From Halomicronema sp. CCY15110 (GTDB lineage Bacteria; Cyanobacteriota; Cyanobacteriia; Phormidesmidales; Phormidesmidaceae), in contig NZ_JACSWC010000261.1 of assembly GCF_016888165.1 (NCBI RefSeq), positions 1 to 52,158 of the forward strand: a stretch of 52,158 nt of DNA, written 5' to 3'. This document shows positions 18,053 through 24,782 of this stretch, piece by piece (the stretch's first letter is position 1; every line of letters starts with the position of its first letter). Both the position numbers and the translations under genes were made by a program. The notes beneath the pieces were generated by a model. It was not told the origin of the DNA and searched no databases. It saw only the letters and a list, made by a program, of their open reading frames with translations.

Positions 18053-18247
18053 ATGGCTTCCCACCTCACGATTTACACCCCCTCGGTGCGATCGCTGCGC
18101 CTAACCCAAGCCAGCATTGTGCTGTTAGTCATCATCACTGGCATCGTTAGTGCGGTAATCGTGCGATCGCAATGGGAACGTGACGCCCTACAGCCTGAAC
18201 CAACACCGATCACCCAAGTCAAAACTTGGGAAGCGCTGGGTCGCTAA
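18053..18247 (+). CDS. Small 64-aa single-pass membrane protein
   Basis: I do not recognise the family. A strong Shine-Dalgarno (AGGAGGA, eight bases upstream) supports translation. The protein has a short N-terminal segment with Arg residues, one clear transmembrane helix (ASIVLLVIITGIVSAVIV, about residues 20-37) and a hydrophilic tail ending VKTWEALGR. Topology by the positive-inside rule is ambiguous because charges flank both sides. It sits alone, convergent with pyrR, behind a leader of more than 150 bases, which suggests regulation at the RNA level. Confidence 0.7.
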   Translation: MASHLTIYTPSVRSLRLTQASIVLLVIITGIVSAVIVRSQWERDALQPEPTPITQVKTWEALGR

Positions 18248-18286
18248 TGGGCACATCGGCGTAATCGCGCCGCTGGCTAGCCGGAG

Positions 18287-18832
18287 TTAAAGACTGGCGT
18301 CGCGGCGGATGAGCTGCACGGCATCATAGCCGTCGATCGCTGTCATAAATACTTTCACCGCTTCGTCTCTGGCGGTGGGTACCGTTTTGCCGACAAAATC
18401 CGGGTGAATGGGCACTTGCCGATGACCGCGATCGACCAGCACCGCTAGCTGAATCATGTCGGGACGACCGTAATCATTGACCGCATTCATCGCGGCGCGA
18501 ATCGTCCGCCCGCTATAGATCACATCATCGACCAACACCAACGTTTTGCCAGCAAGGTCAAACTCCATCTCAGTCCGCTCTGGGGTGCGGATGCCAATGC
18601 TATCGAGATCATCGCGGTAAAACGTGATGTCCAGCGTCCCCACCGGCACCGTCTGCTGTTCTAAATGCTTAATTTGCTCAGCTAGCAGGTAAGCCAACGG
18701 CACACCCCGCGTATGAATGCCCACCAGCGCCAGCTGATCCAGCGCACTCGTCCGCTCCACAATCTCCGACGCCAATCGATTAATGGTGCGTCGCATTTCT
18801 TCTGGAGACAGCAGTTCAACAAAGCTGGTCAT
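18287..18832 (-). CDS. pyrR: Bifunctional pyr operon regulator / uracil phosphoribosyltransferase
   Basis: A 181-aa PyrR-family phosphoribosyltransferase, which converts uracil and PRPP to UMP and in some bacteria also binds pyr mRNA leaders. The PRPP-binding motif [13 protein letters not shown] is intact (about residues 95-107), and the N-terminal IHTRGVPLA segment fits the family. Length is normal. RNA binding is established in Firmicutes, not in cyanobacteria, so salvage may be its main job here. pyrD lies far away in the same window (45636) with a leader hairpin. Its own start is clear, with only a short gap to cobD upstream. Confidence 0.94.
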   Translation of the reverse strand: MTSFVELLSPEEMRRTINRLASEIVERTSALDQLALVGIHTRGVPLAYLLAEQIKHLEQQTVPVGTLDITFYRDDLDSIGIRTPERTEMEFDLAGKTLVLVDDVIYSGRTIRAAMNAVNDYGRPDMIQLAVLVDRGHRQVPIHPDFVGKTVPTARDEAVKVFMTAIDGYDAVQLIRRDASL

Positions 18833-18978
18833 AGGTTTTATGGTTACCAGGGCTGGGGGCCGACAAGCAGTAGAGCGCCGATCGATCGCATCCTCTCAAA
18901 CTCTAAACTAAGACTGCGAAACCCTGATAGAGATCCGGGGGCCAAATCTTCCGCATTCGAGACAGGGGCGCTCTACAG

Positions 18979-19977
18979 TCATGGGCAACCGATGAACGTG
19001 TAGCGCCCCCCCAGCAATATGCCGCCCACCAGTAGCCACGACCACACAGCCCAACGGGTCAGTTGCAGCCCCTGCTGAATGACACCGGGGGTAATGGGGC
19101 GCAGGGACTCGGCGAGCAGCGGCTTCCGCTTGACTTCGCCCCGATAGGTGTTCAGCCCCCCCAGTTGCACCCCTAGGGCAGCAGCATAGGCGCACTCGCT
19201 CCACCCCGCGTTAGGGCTCGGATCCGCAACGGCGTCCCGGCAACACAGCTGCCACACGCGGCGGGGCTGGCCCGACAGCAGGGCAATCGTCACCACCGTG
19301 AGCCGACAGGGCAGCCAAGTCACCGCATCTTCGCTACGAGCACTAAACCAGCCGAGGTCTTGATAGGGCGCAGTTTGATAACCAATCATCGAGTCTAAGG
19401 TGCTGAGGGCTTTATAGGCGATCGCCGCCCCCACTCCCCAAGCAGGCGCGATCGCAAATCCCCAGAGTCCATAGAACAGCGGTGCCATCACCCCATCAGT
19501 GGCATTCTCGCTAATGGTTTCCATCACCGCCCGCAGCACCGCCGCTTCCGAAAGTTGATCCGTATCGCGACCCACGTATAGTGCTAGGCGGGTTCGTGCC
19601 GTGGACAAATCGCCGTCTGCGAGCGGCTGTAAAACTTCTTCGGCAGCACGCCTTAAACTCCGCGCCGCCAGGCAACTGGCAAATATGATGGCGGCGATCG
19701 CCCCGCCCAATAGGGGATGAATGGACTGGGCTAAGCGCACGAGCCCCACCGCGATCGCGCCGCTCACCAATGGTAAACCAATACCCAATAGGATCCCGGC
19801 TCCCCGTTGTCTCCAGGCCGAGGCCATCGTTTTGAACACCCAGGTTTGGTAGCGCTGAATCGCCCACCCCATCACCTGCACCGGATGCAGCCAATGCCAA
19901 GGGTCACCCACCACAAAGTCGATGAGGCACCCGAAGAGCGGAATCGCGATCGGCCAACTACACCACAAAACTGGCAT
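18979..19977 (-). CDS. cobD: Adenosylcobinamide-phosphate synthase (CobD/CbiB)
   Basis: A 332-aa integral membrane enzyme of cobalamin (or pseudocobalamin) synthesis; it attaches the aminopropanol arm to adenosylcobyric acid. Family marks include the N-terminal LIDFVVGDPWHWLHPVQVMGWAI, the central YVGRDTDQLSEAAVLRAVMETISENATDGVMAPLFYG, and NAGWSECAYAAALGVQLGG. Five or so transmembrane helices are visible. The start overlaps the 3' end of the Rrf2-regulator gene by 20 bases on the same strand, so the two are probably translated from one message. No other cobalamin gene is near. Confidence 0.94.
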   Translation of the reverse strand: MPVLWCSWPIAIPLFGCLIDFVVGDPWHWLHPVQVMGWAIQRYQTWVFKTMASAWRQRGAGILLGIGLPLVSGAIAVGLVRLAQSIHPLLGGAIAAIIFASCLAARSLRRAAEEVLQPLADGDLSTARTRLALYVGRDTDQLSEAAVLRAVMETISENATDGVMAPLFYGLWGFAIAPAWGVGAAIAYKALSTLDSMIGYQTAPYQDLGWFSARSEDAVTWLPCRLTVVTIALLSGQPRRVWQLCCRDAVADPSPNAGWSECAYAAALGVQLGGLNTYRGEVKRKPLLAESLRPITPGVIQQGLQLTRWAVWSWLLVGGILLGGRYTFIGCP

Positions 19978-20401
19978 TCTCTCCTTGGGATGCTTGCCAA
20001 CTGCGCGCGTCGTAGTACAAATCCTCTAAGGAAATGCCATACACAGCTTCCTTCATCTTTTCATGGAGCCGCTTCCAAATGCTGAAGGTGACCCAGTCTT
20101 CAGCCTGTGAGATATCCGGGGCATAGCTGCGAAGTGGTGACGCGGTTTCGCCCACTGCCGCCAAAATTTCTCCGAGTGAAATATCTGCCGCCGGTCGAGC
20201 CAACCGATATCCCCCTTGTACTCCCCGCACTGAAACCACCAAATTGGCCCGCCGTAACTCAATGAGCAACTTTTCCAAATAGGGGGCAGGGAGGTTCTGA
20301 CGTTGGGCGATCGCCTTCACCGAAGCCAAGTGGCCCGGCGCTTGCAAACTCAAATCCAACAATGCTTTAACGCTGTAGTGGCCCCGCTTAGTCAGTTTCA
20401 T
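19958..20401 (-). CDS. Rrf2-family transcriptional regulator without Fe-S cysteines
   Basis: A 147-aa winged-helix regulator. The ATG at 20401 gives the standard family start MKLTKRGHYSVKALLDL; upstream residues in the longer frame are not family-like. The recognition region holds NLPAPYLEKLLIELRRANLVVSVRGVQGGYRLAR. Unlike IscR, NsrR or RsrR it has no cysteine at all, so it cannot hold the usual three-Cys [2Fe-2S] cluster. Cys-less cyanobacterial Rrf2 proteins (Slr0846-like) have been linked to photosystem gene control, but assignment to that group here is inference. Its stop lies inside the cobD start region. Confidence 0.9.
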   Translation of the reverse strand: MKLTKRGHYSVKALLDLSLQAPGHLASVKAIAQRQNLPAPYLEKLLIELRRANLVVSVRGVQGGYRLARPAADISLGEILAAVGETASPLRSYAPDISQAEDWVTFSIWKRLHEKMKEAVYGISLEDLYYDARSWQASQGENASFVV

Positions 20402-20696
20402 AAGCACGTCGCAGTAGAACATGGAGTCGAGCGAGCCATCGTCAACGGGGGCATCCCCATGTTGGCTGGCGGATCGTCCTCCCAAGCCAGATGTCCGCCC
20501 TTAACCATTGCCACCCTCGCAAATTTGGGTGCGCCATAACCAACTTCCCGAGCAAATCAGGATCGAACAACGACCGCCCACTCGTAGAAAAACAGTATTG
20601 AGTCCAGTCATGACCCACATTCAACAACGTATCAGTTAGCGACCCTCGCGATCGCAGTCCGGTCATGGGGCACCACGCCGCGATCGCCCATAACCA

Positions 20697-20724
20697 CCAA
20701 TGGAATCCGGCCAATGGAATCCGG
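20697..20724. repeat. Two tandem copies of a 14-bp unit
   Basis: The unit CCAATGGAATCCGG occurs twice without a gap (20697-20710, 20711-20724), identical in sequence. Confidence 0.8.
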
Positions 20725-20755
20725 CCACATCTAATTAGCCGCCCTCTCTGCCCCT

Positions 20756-20793
20756 ACCAACGGGCAGCAGAAAAACCAACGGGTGGCAGAAAA
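20756..20793. repeat. Two tandem copies of a 19-bp unit
   Basis: ACCAACGGG(CA/TG)GCAGAAAA occurs twice in a row (20756-20774 and 20775-20793) with two substitutions. The proximity to the 14-bp duplication suggests local replication slippage. Confidence 0.75.
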
Positions 20794-21142
20794 ATGGTTT
20801 TAATCATTGTCGGCAGCGACAGAAAACACTAGCTAGACAATCAGATAGTGGCGAACCCCAGCCCAACACGTAGCCTCATCATTTTCCAGCAGTTATCACG
20901 AAATCACCATCCACCTGGGAAATTTTGCGTTAACATTCGATTCTTGAAACGTGCATCAAATCAGCGGTTAAATCATCGGGTTCAATTTCTCATAATTAAC
21001 CTTAATGCTAAGAAACCGGATGGGAGAGATCTAAATTTGAAATTTAGGATTACAGTTGGTGGCGGTAGGTGAGACAACTGCACCGACTTCAACTATTTTT
21101 CACTCTGCGTGCTGCACTGTTGTAGATTGTGAGACATCAACA

Positions 21143-21535
21143 ATGGCCGAAATTCAAAATATCGAAATGCTGACCGGGCAAGCTTTAGTTCAAAAAGTCA
21201 AAGAGTTAGAAAGTCTAACTAAAGAGGAAAAAGCCAGGGCGTGTGGTTACTACACCATTACCAAAAAAGGGACTGAGCGCGTCAACATGATGAAATTCAT
21301 GAACGCGCTGATTGCCGCCGAAGGAATTGAACTTGATAGTGAGCAAAGTCCAAATGGACGAGGCGGCCGCAGTGCCAGCTACCGGATTACGGTGCAGTCC
21401 AATGGCAACTTGTTAATCGGCTCTACATACACCAAGCAGATGGGGCTTGAGCCCGGTGATGAGTTCGAAATTTCCCTGGGTCGCAAACATATTCATCTCA
21501 AGCAGTTGGGGGTGGATGATGAAGGCGACAACTAA
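21143..21535 (+). CDS. cyAbrB transcription factor
   Basis: A 130-aa cyanobacterial AbrB-type regulator. cyAbrB proteins are unusual in carrying the swapped-hairpin DNA-binding domain at the C-terminus; here it is the stretch GNLLIGSTYTKQMGLEPGDEFEISLGRKHIHL (about residues 85-120). The N-terminal half contains TGQALVQKVKELES and ACGYYTITKKGTERVN, also typical. The two paralogues, cyAbrB1 (CalA) and cyAbrB2, regulate carbon and nitrogen responses and hydrogenase genes; I cannot assign the clade with confidence. I chose the ATG at 21143 because upstream residues in the longer frame are not conserved. An intrinsic terminator follows. Confidence 0.93.
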   Translation: MAEIQNIEMLTGQALVQKVKELESLTKEEKARACGYYTITKKGTERVNMMKFMNALIAAEGIELDSEQSPNGRGGRSASYRITVQSNGNLLIGSTYTKQMGLEPGDEFEISLGRKHIHLKQLGVDDEGDN

Positions 21536-21540
21536 ACTAG

Positions 21541-21570
21541 CAACTCGCTTAGCGCCTAAACGAGTTGTTT
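21541..21570 (+). terminator. Intrinsic terminator of the cyAbrB gene
   Basis: CAACTCG (21541-21547) pairs with CGAGTTG (21561-21567), with an inner TTAG/CTAA extension, followed directly by TTT. It begins six bases after the cyAbrB stop. The remaining bases up to 21883 show no gene. Confidence 0.72.
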
Positions 21571-21883
21571 GCTTAAGGCAAAACAGTTGAGAGGTTGGGT
21601 AATCTGCACGCCATGAGTAACCTGATCAGCGCCACTCTTCATCACCGTATCGTGCTCGTATTGGCCTTTTCCAAAGCCAGTCGCCCCGCCTAGCCCCCCA
21701 TTCTGCCCAGTTACTGAGGTGATGGCAAAATCATCAAATGGGCAACCATGGATCAACCATCAAGGGTGCCCCTGACCAAGAGGCTGGCGCACTGTTGGCA
21801 GCATTAACACCGTGCCTGAATTACCAGGGCGCTGTTGTTACATCAATCCTCTGTTTATTGGGTGTTCGTACCACAGAACTGAT
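21571..21883. other. 313-bp noncoding stretch before the 513-aa membrane protein
   Basis: No supported gene; a 66-codon minus-strand frame lacks recognisable features. It should contain the promoter for the gene at 21884, but I cannot place it. Confidence 0.4.
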
Positions 21884-23425
21884 ATGTCTATCCCGTTCAT
21901 CCTAGAAGTTGTTCTCGGCTTAGTCTTCATCTACTTTGCCCTTAGCCTCTTGGCGAGTGAAATACAGGAAATTATTGGCACGCTTTTGCAATGGCGGGCA
22001 GAGCATTTGAAGCGGTCAATTGAAGTATTGATTGCGGGTAATGACCCCACCAGTAAAGCCGCGGCTGAAGCCTTTGCCGATCGCCTGTATGACACGCCGC
22101 TGGTGCGCAGTCTCAATCAAGAAGCCACCGGCCCGATCGCCCACTTCTTTCGCCTCATCAATCAAGCCGCTGGCCGACTTTATCGACTGGTCACCCGTAC
22201 CCGCAATGTGTTTGGGAATAAAACGAGCGGCCCTTCATACATTCCCGCAAAAACCTTTTCCCAAGCCCTGCTCGATAATTTACAGATTGAAGATTTGCGC
22301 ACAGTGCTGCTGGAAAGTCGCTTAGGGCGATTTACGGAAGAGCAGTTGATGCTACCGCTAAATCGCATGGTCAACGACTTGCGGGCCAGCACCGCCAACG
22401 AGTTTTTGTTGAACGCCGAGTTTCGCACGTTAGAGGCATCGGTCAGTCAACTGGTTCATGATTTTCGGGAGAAGCGCACCACCCTATCGGAAACCATTGA
22501 CCGCTTGATTCTCCGGTTGGATGAATTTACCGTAGCGGCTCAGGTAGCGCTGCCGGACAATCACCACCTGACTGAGACATTTATGCGGCGGCTAGAGTTT
22601 CTCAAGCAAGCGTTAGCCAGCACCACGTTGGATAAAGCGGCCTTGTTGAAGCGGATTCAGCCTAGTCTGGCAGAGTTAGTGTCGGTGGTCGATCGCCAAA
22701 GCCCCGTTTACCAAGAGTTAAAAAGTCTGGCCGGTAAAGACGGCGGCCGAGTGCGAGCCATCTTTGAGCGGATCGACAACCACGGTATCCCGCAAAGTTT
22801 GCAATCGACCCTGCTGTCGTTAGCCGACAAGGCGGGCAGCTCATTAGCGGCCAAAGCTAGTGATACGGTGCTCAACACGATGCAGAATTTGGCTGATGAC
22901 TCAGTCAGCAACTTGAAAATTTATCTCTCTGACCTAGAGACTGATGTGAAGTCGTTGGGCCAAGAAGTTGAAAGCTGGTTTAATCGCGGCATGGATCGTT
23001 CCCAAGGCGTTTACAAACGCAATGCAAAAGCCGTGGCCTTGCTGATCGGGATCGCGATCGCGATCTCATTGAATGCTGATTCGCTCCATATTCTTGATCG
23101 ACTCTCGCGAGATCCCGCCATTCGCAGTGCGATTAATCAAGCGGCAGAAGAAATTGGCTCTGCGAATCCAGCAGCGATGGCTGAAATCGAAGCTCAAGTG
23201 GATGATGCTCTCAACCAGTTGCCGATTCCCATCGGCTATGGCGAGGCCGTGACCAGCAAACAGCAAGCTGCCCAGGCGAATTGGTTTATCCCCTTGGTGC
23301 CGCGACGAGTCGTTGGTTGGTTTATTACGGGCTTCGCCATTTCCATGGGATCTAGCTTTTGGTTCAATCTACTCAAGCGAATTGTGGACGTGAAGAATTC
23401 TGGCAAGCTGGATGACTCCGAGTAG
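21884..23425 (+). CDS. 513-aa membrane protein of unknown function
   Basis: I do not recognise a named domain. The product starts at the ATG giving MSIPFILEVVLGLVFIYFAL, a transmembrane helix that begins at once. It is followed by a conserved-looking SLLASEIQEIIGTLLQWRAEHLKR segment, as seen in a widespread uncharacterised bacterial family. Residues 60-380 form a long, soluble, largely helical region with heptad character. A transmembrane helix (about 388-405) and a final one (VVGWFITGFAISMGSSFWFNLL, about 475-500) close the protein. The likely layout is two or three anchors around a large helical domain. The longer upstream frame (from 21812) has no such features. It stands after cyAbrB but is separated from it by a terminator. 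Confidence 0.75.
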   Translation: MSIPFILEVVLGLVFIYFALSLLASEIQEIIGTLLQWRAEHLKRSIEVLIAGNDPTSKAAAEAFADRLYDTPLVRSLNQEATGPIAHFFRLINQAAGRLYRLVTRTRNVFGNKTSGPSYIPAKTFSQALLDNLQIEDLRTVLLESRLGRFTEEQLMLPLNRMVNDLRASTANEFLLNAEFRTLEASVSQLVHDFREKRTTLSETIDRLILRLDEFTVAAQVALPDNHHLTETFMRRLEFLKQALASTTLDKAALLKRIQPSLAELVSVVDRQSPVYQELKSLAGKDGGRVRAIFERIDNHGIPQSLQSTLLSLADKAGSSLAAKASDTVLNTMQNLADDSVSNLKIYLSDLETDVKSLGQEVESWFNRGMDRSQGVYKRNAKAVALLIGIAIAISLNADSLHILDRLSRDPAIRSAINQAAEEIGSANPAAMAEIEAQVDDALNQLPIPIGYGEAVTSKQQAAQANWFIPLVPRRVVGWFITGFAISMGSSFWFNLLKRIVDVKNSGKLDDSE

Positions 23426-23614
23426 GCCGGAGTGACCGCCGAACAACCGTCTCTCTTAATATATGCGGTGCTGCGATCGCATCGGTTCAGTCACGCGTCG
23501 ATGGGGTCACCCTGGCGCGATCGCAATCATCAGCCCCCCAGCCATCGAGGAACAGATCCCCCATAGAGCAATGACTAATCGGCCCACGGTTAAGGATTAC
23601 CAGGTGGTCAAAGG

Positions 23615-23628
23615 GTGAAAATATTCAC
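23615..23628. promoter_or_regulatory. Possible NtcA-type palindrome (GT-N10-AC)
   Basis: GTGAAAATATTCAC fits the relaxed GT-N10-AC form of the site for the nitrogen regulator NtcA, though not the canonical GTA-N8-TAC. The nearest -10-like box starts about 34 bases downstream, further than in standard activated promoters. It is of interest because a nitrogen-responsive riboswitch follows. Confidence 0.25.
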
Positions 23629-23643
23629 AATTTACAAAGTTAG

Positions 23644-23660
23644 CCCACAAAAGTTGTGGG
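23644..23660. promoter_or_regulatory. CCCACAA/TTGTGGG inverted repeat just upstream of the -10 region
   Basis: Perfect 7-bp arms with a 3-base loop end three bases before a TAGTAAT -10-like sequence. The position suits a repressor operator; the factor is unknown. Confidence 0.4.
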
Positions 23661-23690
23661 AATAGTAATAATAGAAATACATCAAAACTT

Positions 23691-23775
23691 CGTTCATCCT
23701 CATTGCCCTCACAGACTTTTGTTCTTTGTATCGATGACTGATGAGGACGGAAGTAGGGAATTTCCCGAAGGAACG
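23691..23775 (+). promoter_or_regulatory. glnA-type glutamine riboswitch
   Basis: The conserved core of the cyanobacterial glutamine aptamer (glnA RNA / Downstream-peptide group) is present: GACGGAAGTAGG (23746-23757) and CCCGAAGGAACGC (23764-23776). P1 is CGTTC (23691-23695) with GAACG (23771-23775). P2 is TCCTCAT (23697-23703) with ATGAGGA (23741-23747). P3 is the short GGG/CCC stem (23756-23758 with 23764-23766). The aptamer binds L-glutamine and usually turns expression on when glutamine is abundant. Here it precedes a 48-codon gene, as Downstream-peptide RNAs do, rather than glnA. The bases just after P1 (CGCCCCC, 23776-23782) can pair with the Shine-Dalgarno GGAGGCG (23803-23809), suggesting translational control. 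Confidence 0.92.
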
Positions 23776-23802
23776 CGCCCCCATTGATTAATCGCATTTT
23801 TT

Positions 23803-23807
23803 GGAGG
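23803..23807 (+). promoter_or_regulatory. Ribosome-binding site of the riboswitch-controlled peptide
   Basis: GGAGG lies seven bases before the ATG at 23815, which decides this start over the second ATG at 23818. It can pair with CGCCCCC at 23776-23782 (six of seven pairs). Confidence 0.75.
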
Positions 23808-23814
23808 CGGTACT

Positions 23815-23961
23815 ATGATGAGTACTTCATTGGTTCAAGGTTTAGAAATTGTCGCTATCGTTAGCGCGATGGCAGTTGTGGTCTCTCCTATTCTGTGCTG
23901 GATTTTGCCCGATCGCACCAGCGCACTAGAGGTTGAAACGCCTACCAGACAATTGGTTTAG
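23815..23961 (+). CDS. 48-aa membrane peptide under glutamine-riboswitch control
   Basis: A short gene that follows the riboswitch by 39 bases and has a strong ribosome-binding site. The peptide starts MMSTSLVQGLEIVAIV, has a single transmembrane helix (about residues 10-31, ending near CWIL) and a hydrophilic tail with PDRTSALEVE. It contains one Cys. It is not GifA or GifB-like (those glutamine synthetase inhibitors are basic and soluble) and does not match PsbX, PetN or Ycf12 by eye. Its expression should respond to glutamine, so a role in nitrogen transport or membrane nitrogen sensing is plausible, but inferred from the switch alone. A 34-bp palindrome about 100 bases downstream probably ends the transcript. 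Confidence 0.8.
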   Translation: MMSTSLVQGLEIVAIVSAMAVVVSPILCWILPDRTSALEVETPTRQLV

Positions 23962-24365
23962 CAGATGCCACGGCTGAATCATGTTCCGATCGATGGGCGT
24001 CAATAGTACGCCGTCAGCGATCGCCAGTGCATTGAGACCGTAGCTAAAAATTATCCCCTTTCACGCCAAAAGGCCAGTCCATGGACTGGCCTTTTGGCTT
24101 ATTAGCCGAACCTCAGCAGATGAGGTAAAAGGCAGAATAATGACAACAAATCGTCAAATCTAAGTGGCTCAACTCACGACTTTTCTGTAGTGTAATTGCC
24201 GAACTTCTGAGGTGGATTCCACGACAAAACCTGGATTGCGTTGTCCCAGAATGATGTCGCACCACTCCTTTTTACACACAAAAAATGTAAGCAATGGCCG
24301 TTAACCGTACTGCCGCTGCCCCCAACAAGCCGGCAGTTAGTGCGCCCAGTCGCACCAGCCGCTAA
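23962..24365. other. 400-bp gap between two small convergent genes
   Basis: Apart from the palindrome at 24065-24098 I see no firm feature. A 23-codon plus-strand frame (24294-24365) ends next to the 53-aa gene but has no clear ribosome-binding site. Confidence 0.45.
24065..24098. terminator. Perfect 34-bp palindrome, probable bidirectional terminator
   Basis: GCCAAAAGGCCAGTCCA is followed directly by its exact reverse complement, so the whole 34 bases are a perfect palindrome. The TTTT/AAAA blocks inside the arms give a terminator-like stem with a U-run on either strand. It ends the riboswitch-peptide transcript and could also stop transcripts from the convergent 53-aa gene. Confidence 0.75.
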
Positions 24366-24527
24366 CTAGGCGAGGTTGCCCGGTCGCACGGTGTAAGCCT
24401 TGTGCATCGGGTAGCCATCTTGAGCGTAAATGCGATCAACACAGTTCAGGGCAATGTCTAAATCTTTGAAGACCCTCAGCACGTCTTCTTTGCCATTGGC
24501 ATAAAGAACGCATAGTTCCCAGAGCAT
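24366..24527 (-). CDS. Small conserved-looking 53-aa protein
   Basis: A 53-aa soluble protein beginning MLWELCVLYANGKEDVLRVF and ending TVRPGNLA. GGAGG lies seven bases before the ATG, a strong translation signal. The sequence has a mixed alpha/beta pattern, two cysteines and a DRIYAQDGYPMHKAY stretch typical of short conserved proteins in cyanobacteria; I cannot name the family or give a function. It is divergent from the flavoprotein gene at 24783, and its promoter must lie in the shared 255-bp gap. Confidence 0.72.
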   Translation of the reverse strand: MLWELCVLYANGKEDVLRVFKDLDIALNCVDRIYAQDGYPMHKAYTVRPGNLA

Positions 24528-24782
24528 AAGTGCCTCCTAATAAGGTCTGCGGTAGACCACGAATCAGCAGTGATAGAGGGGCATGGATCACTTCAGCATA
24601 GGGGGGGCTGGAACAGGTGTAATCCGCAGGACTATTGATTCTTGCCGGTAGCACCAAATGAGTAATCTACGCACAATCTACAGGGTGCCTGCCACACGAC
24701 ATTCTGAGACCGCTCGGCATAGAGGGGAGCACATTTCGGTAATGTGGGCTGTGTGAGCCAACGAGGACGAGGACGAGCAGCC

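Larger units (their letters stand above)
20402..21142. other. 740-bp intergenic region with two short tandem repeats
   Basis: No protein family is evident on either strand. It contains two tandem duplications (20697-20724 and 20756-20793) and then an increasingly AT-rich segment (20930-21050), which is the likely promoter region for the cyAbrB gene. The 5' untranslated region of cyAbrB may be long. Confidence 0.5.
23426..23814. other. Intergenic region carrying the glutamine riboswitch leader
   Basis: The first 180 bases contain HIP1-like motifs and no gene. From 23611 come a possible NtcA half-conserved palindrome (23615-23628), a 7-bp inverted repeat (23644-23660), an AT-rich -10-like TAGTAAT/TAATAAT near 23663-23672, and then the riboswitch and ribosome-binding site described separately. 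Confidence 0.6.

Noticed and set aside
20442-20714. 90-codon Trp-rich minus-strand frame
   Set aside because: Reads through tandem repeats and HIP1 motifs; no family features.
24294-24365. 23-codon plus-strand frame before the 53-aa gene
   Set aside because: No clear ribosome-binding site and low-complexity Ala/Pro/Ser content; too short to support without homologues.
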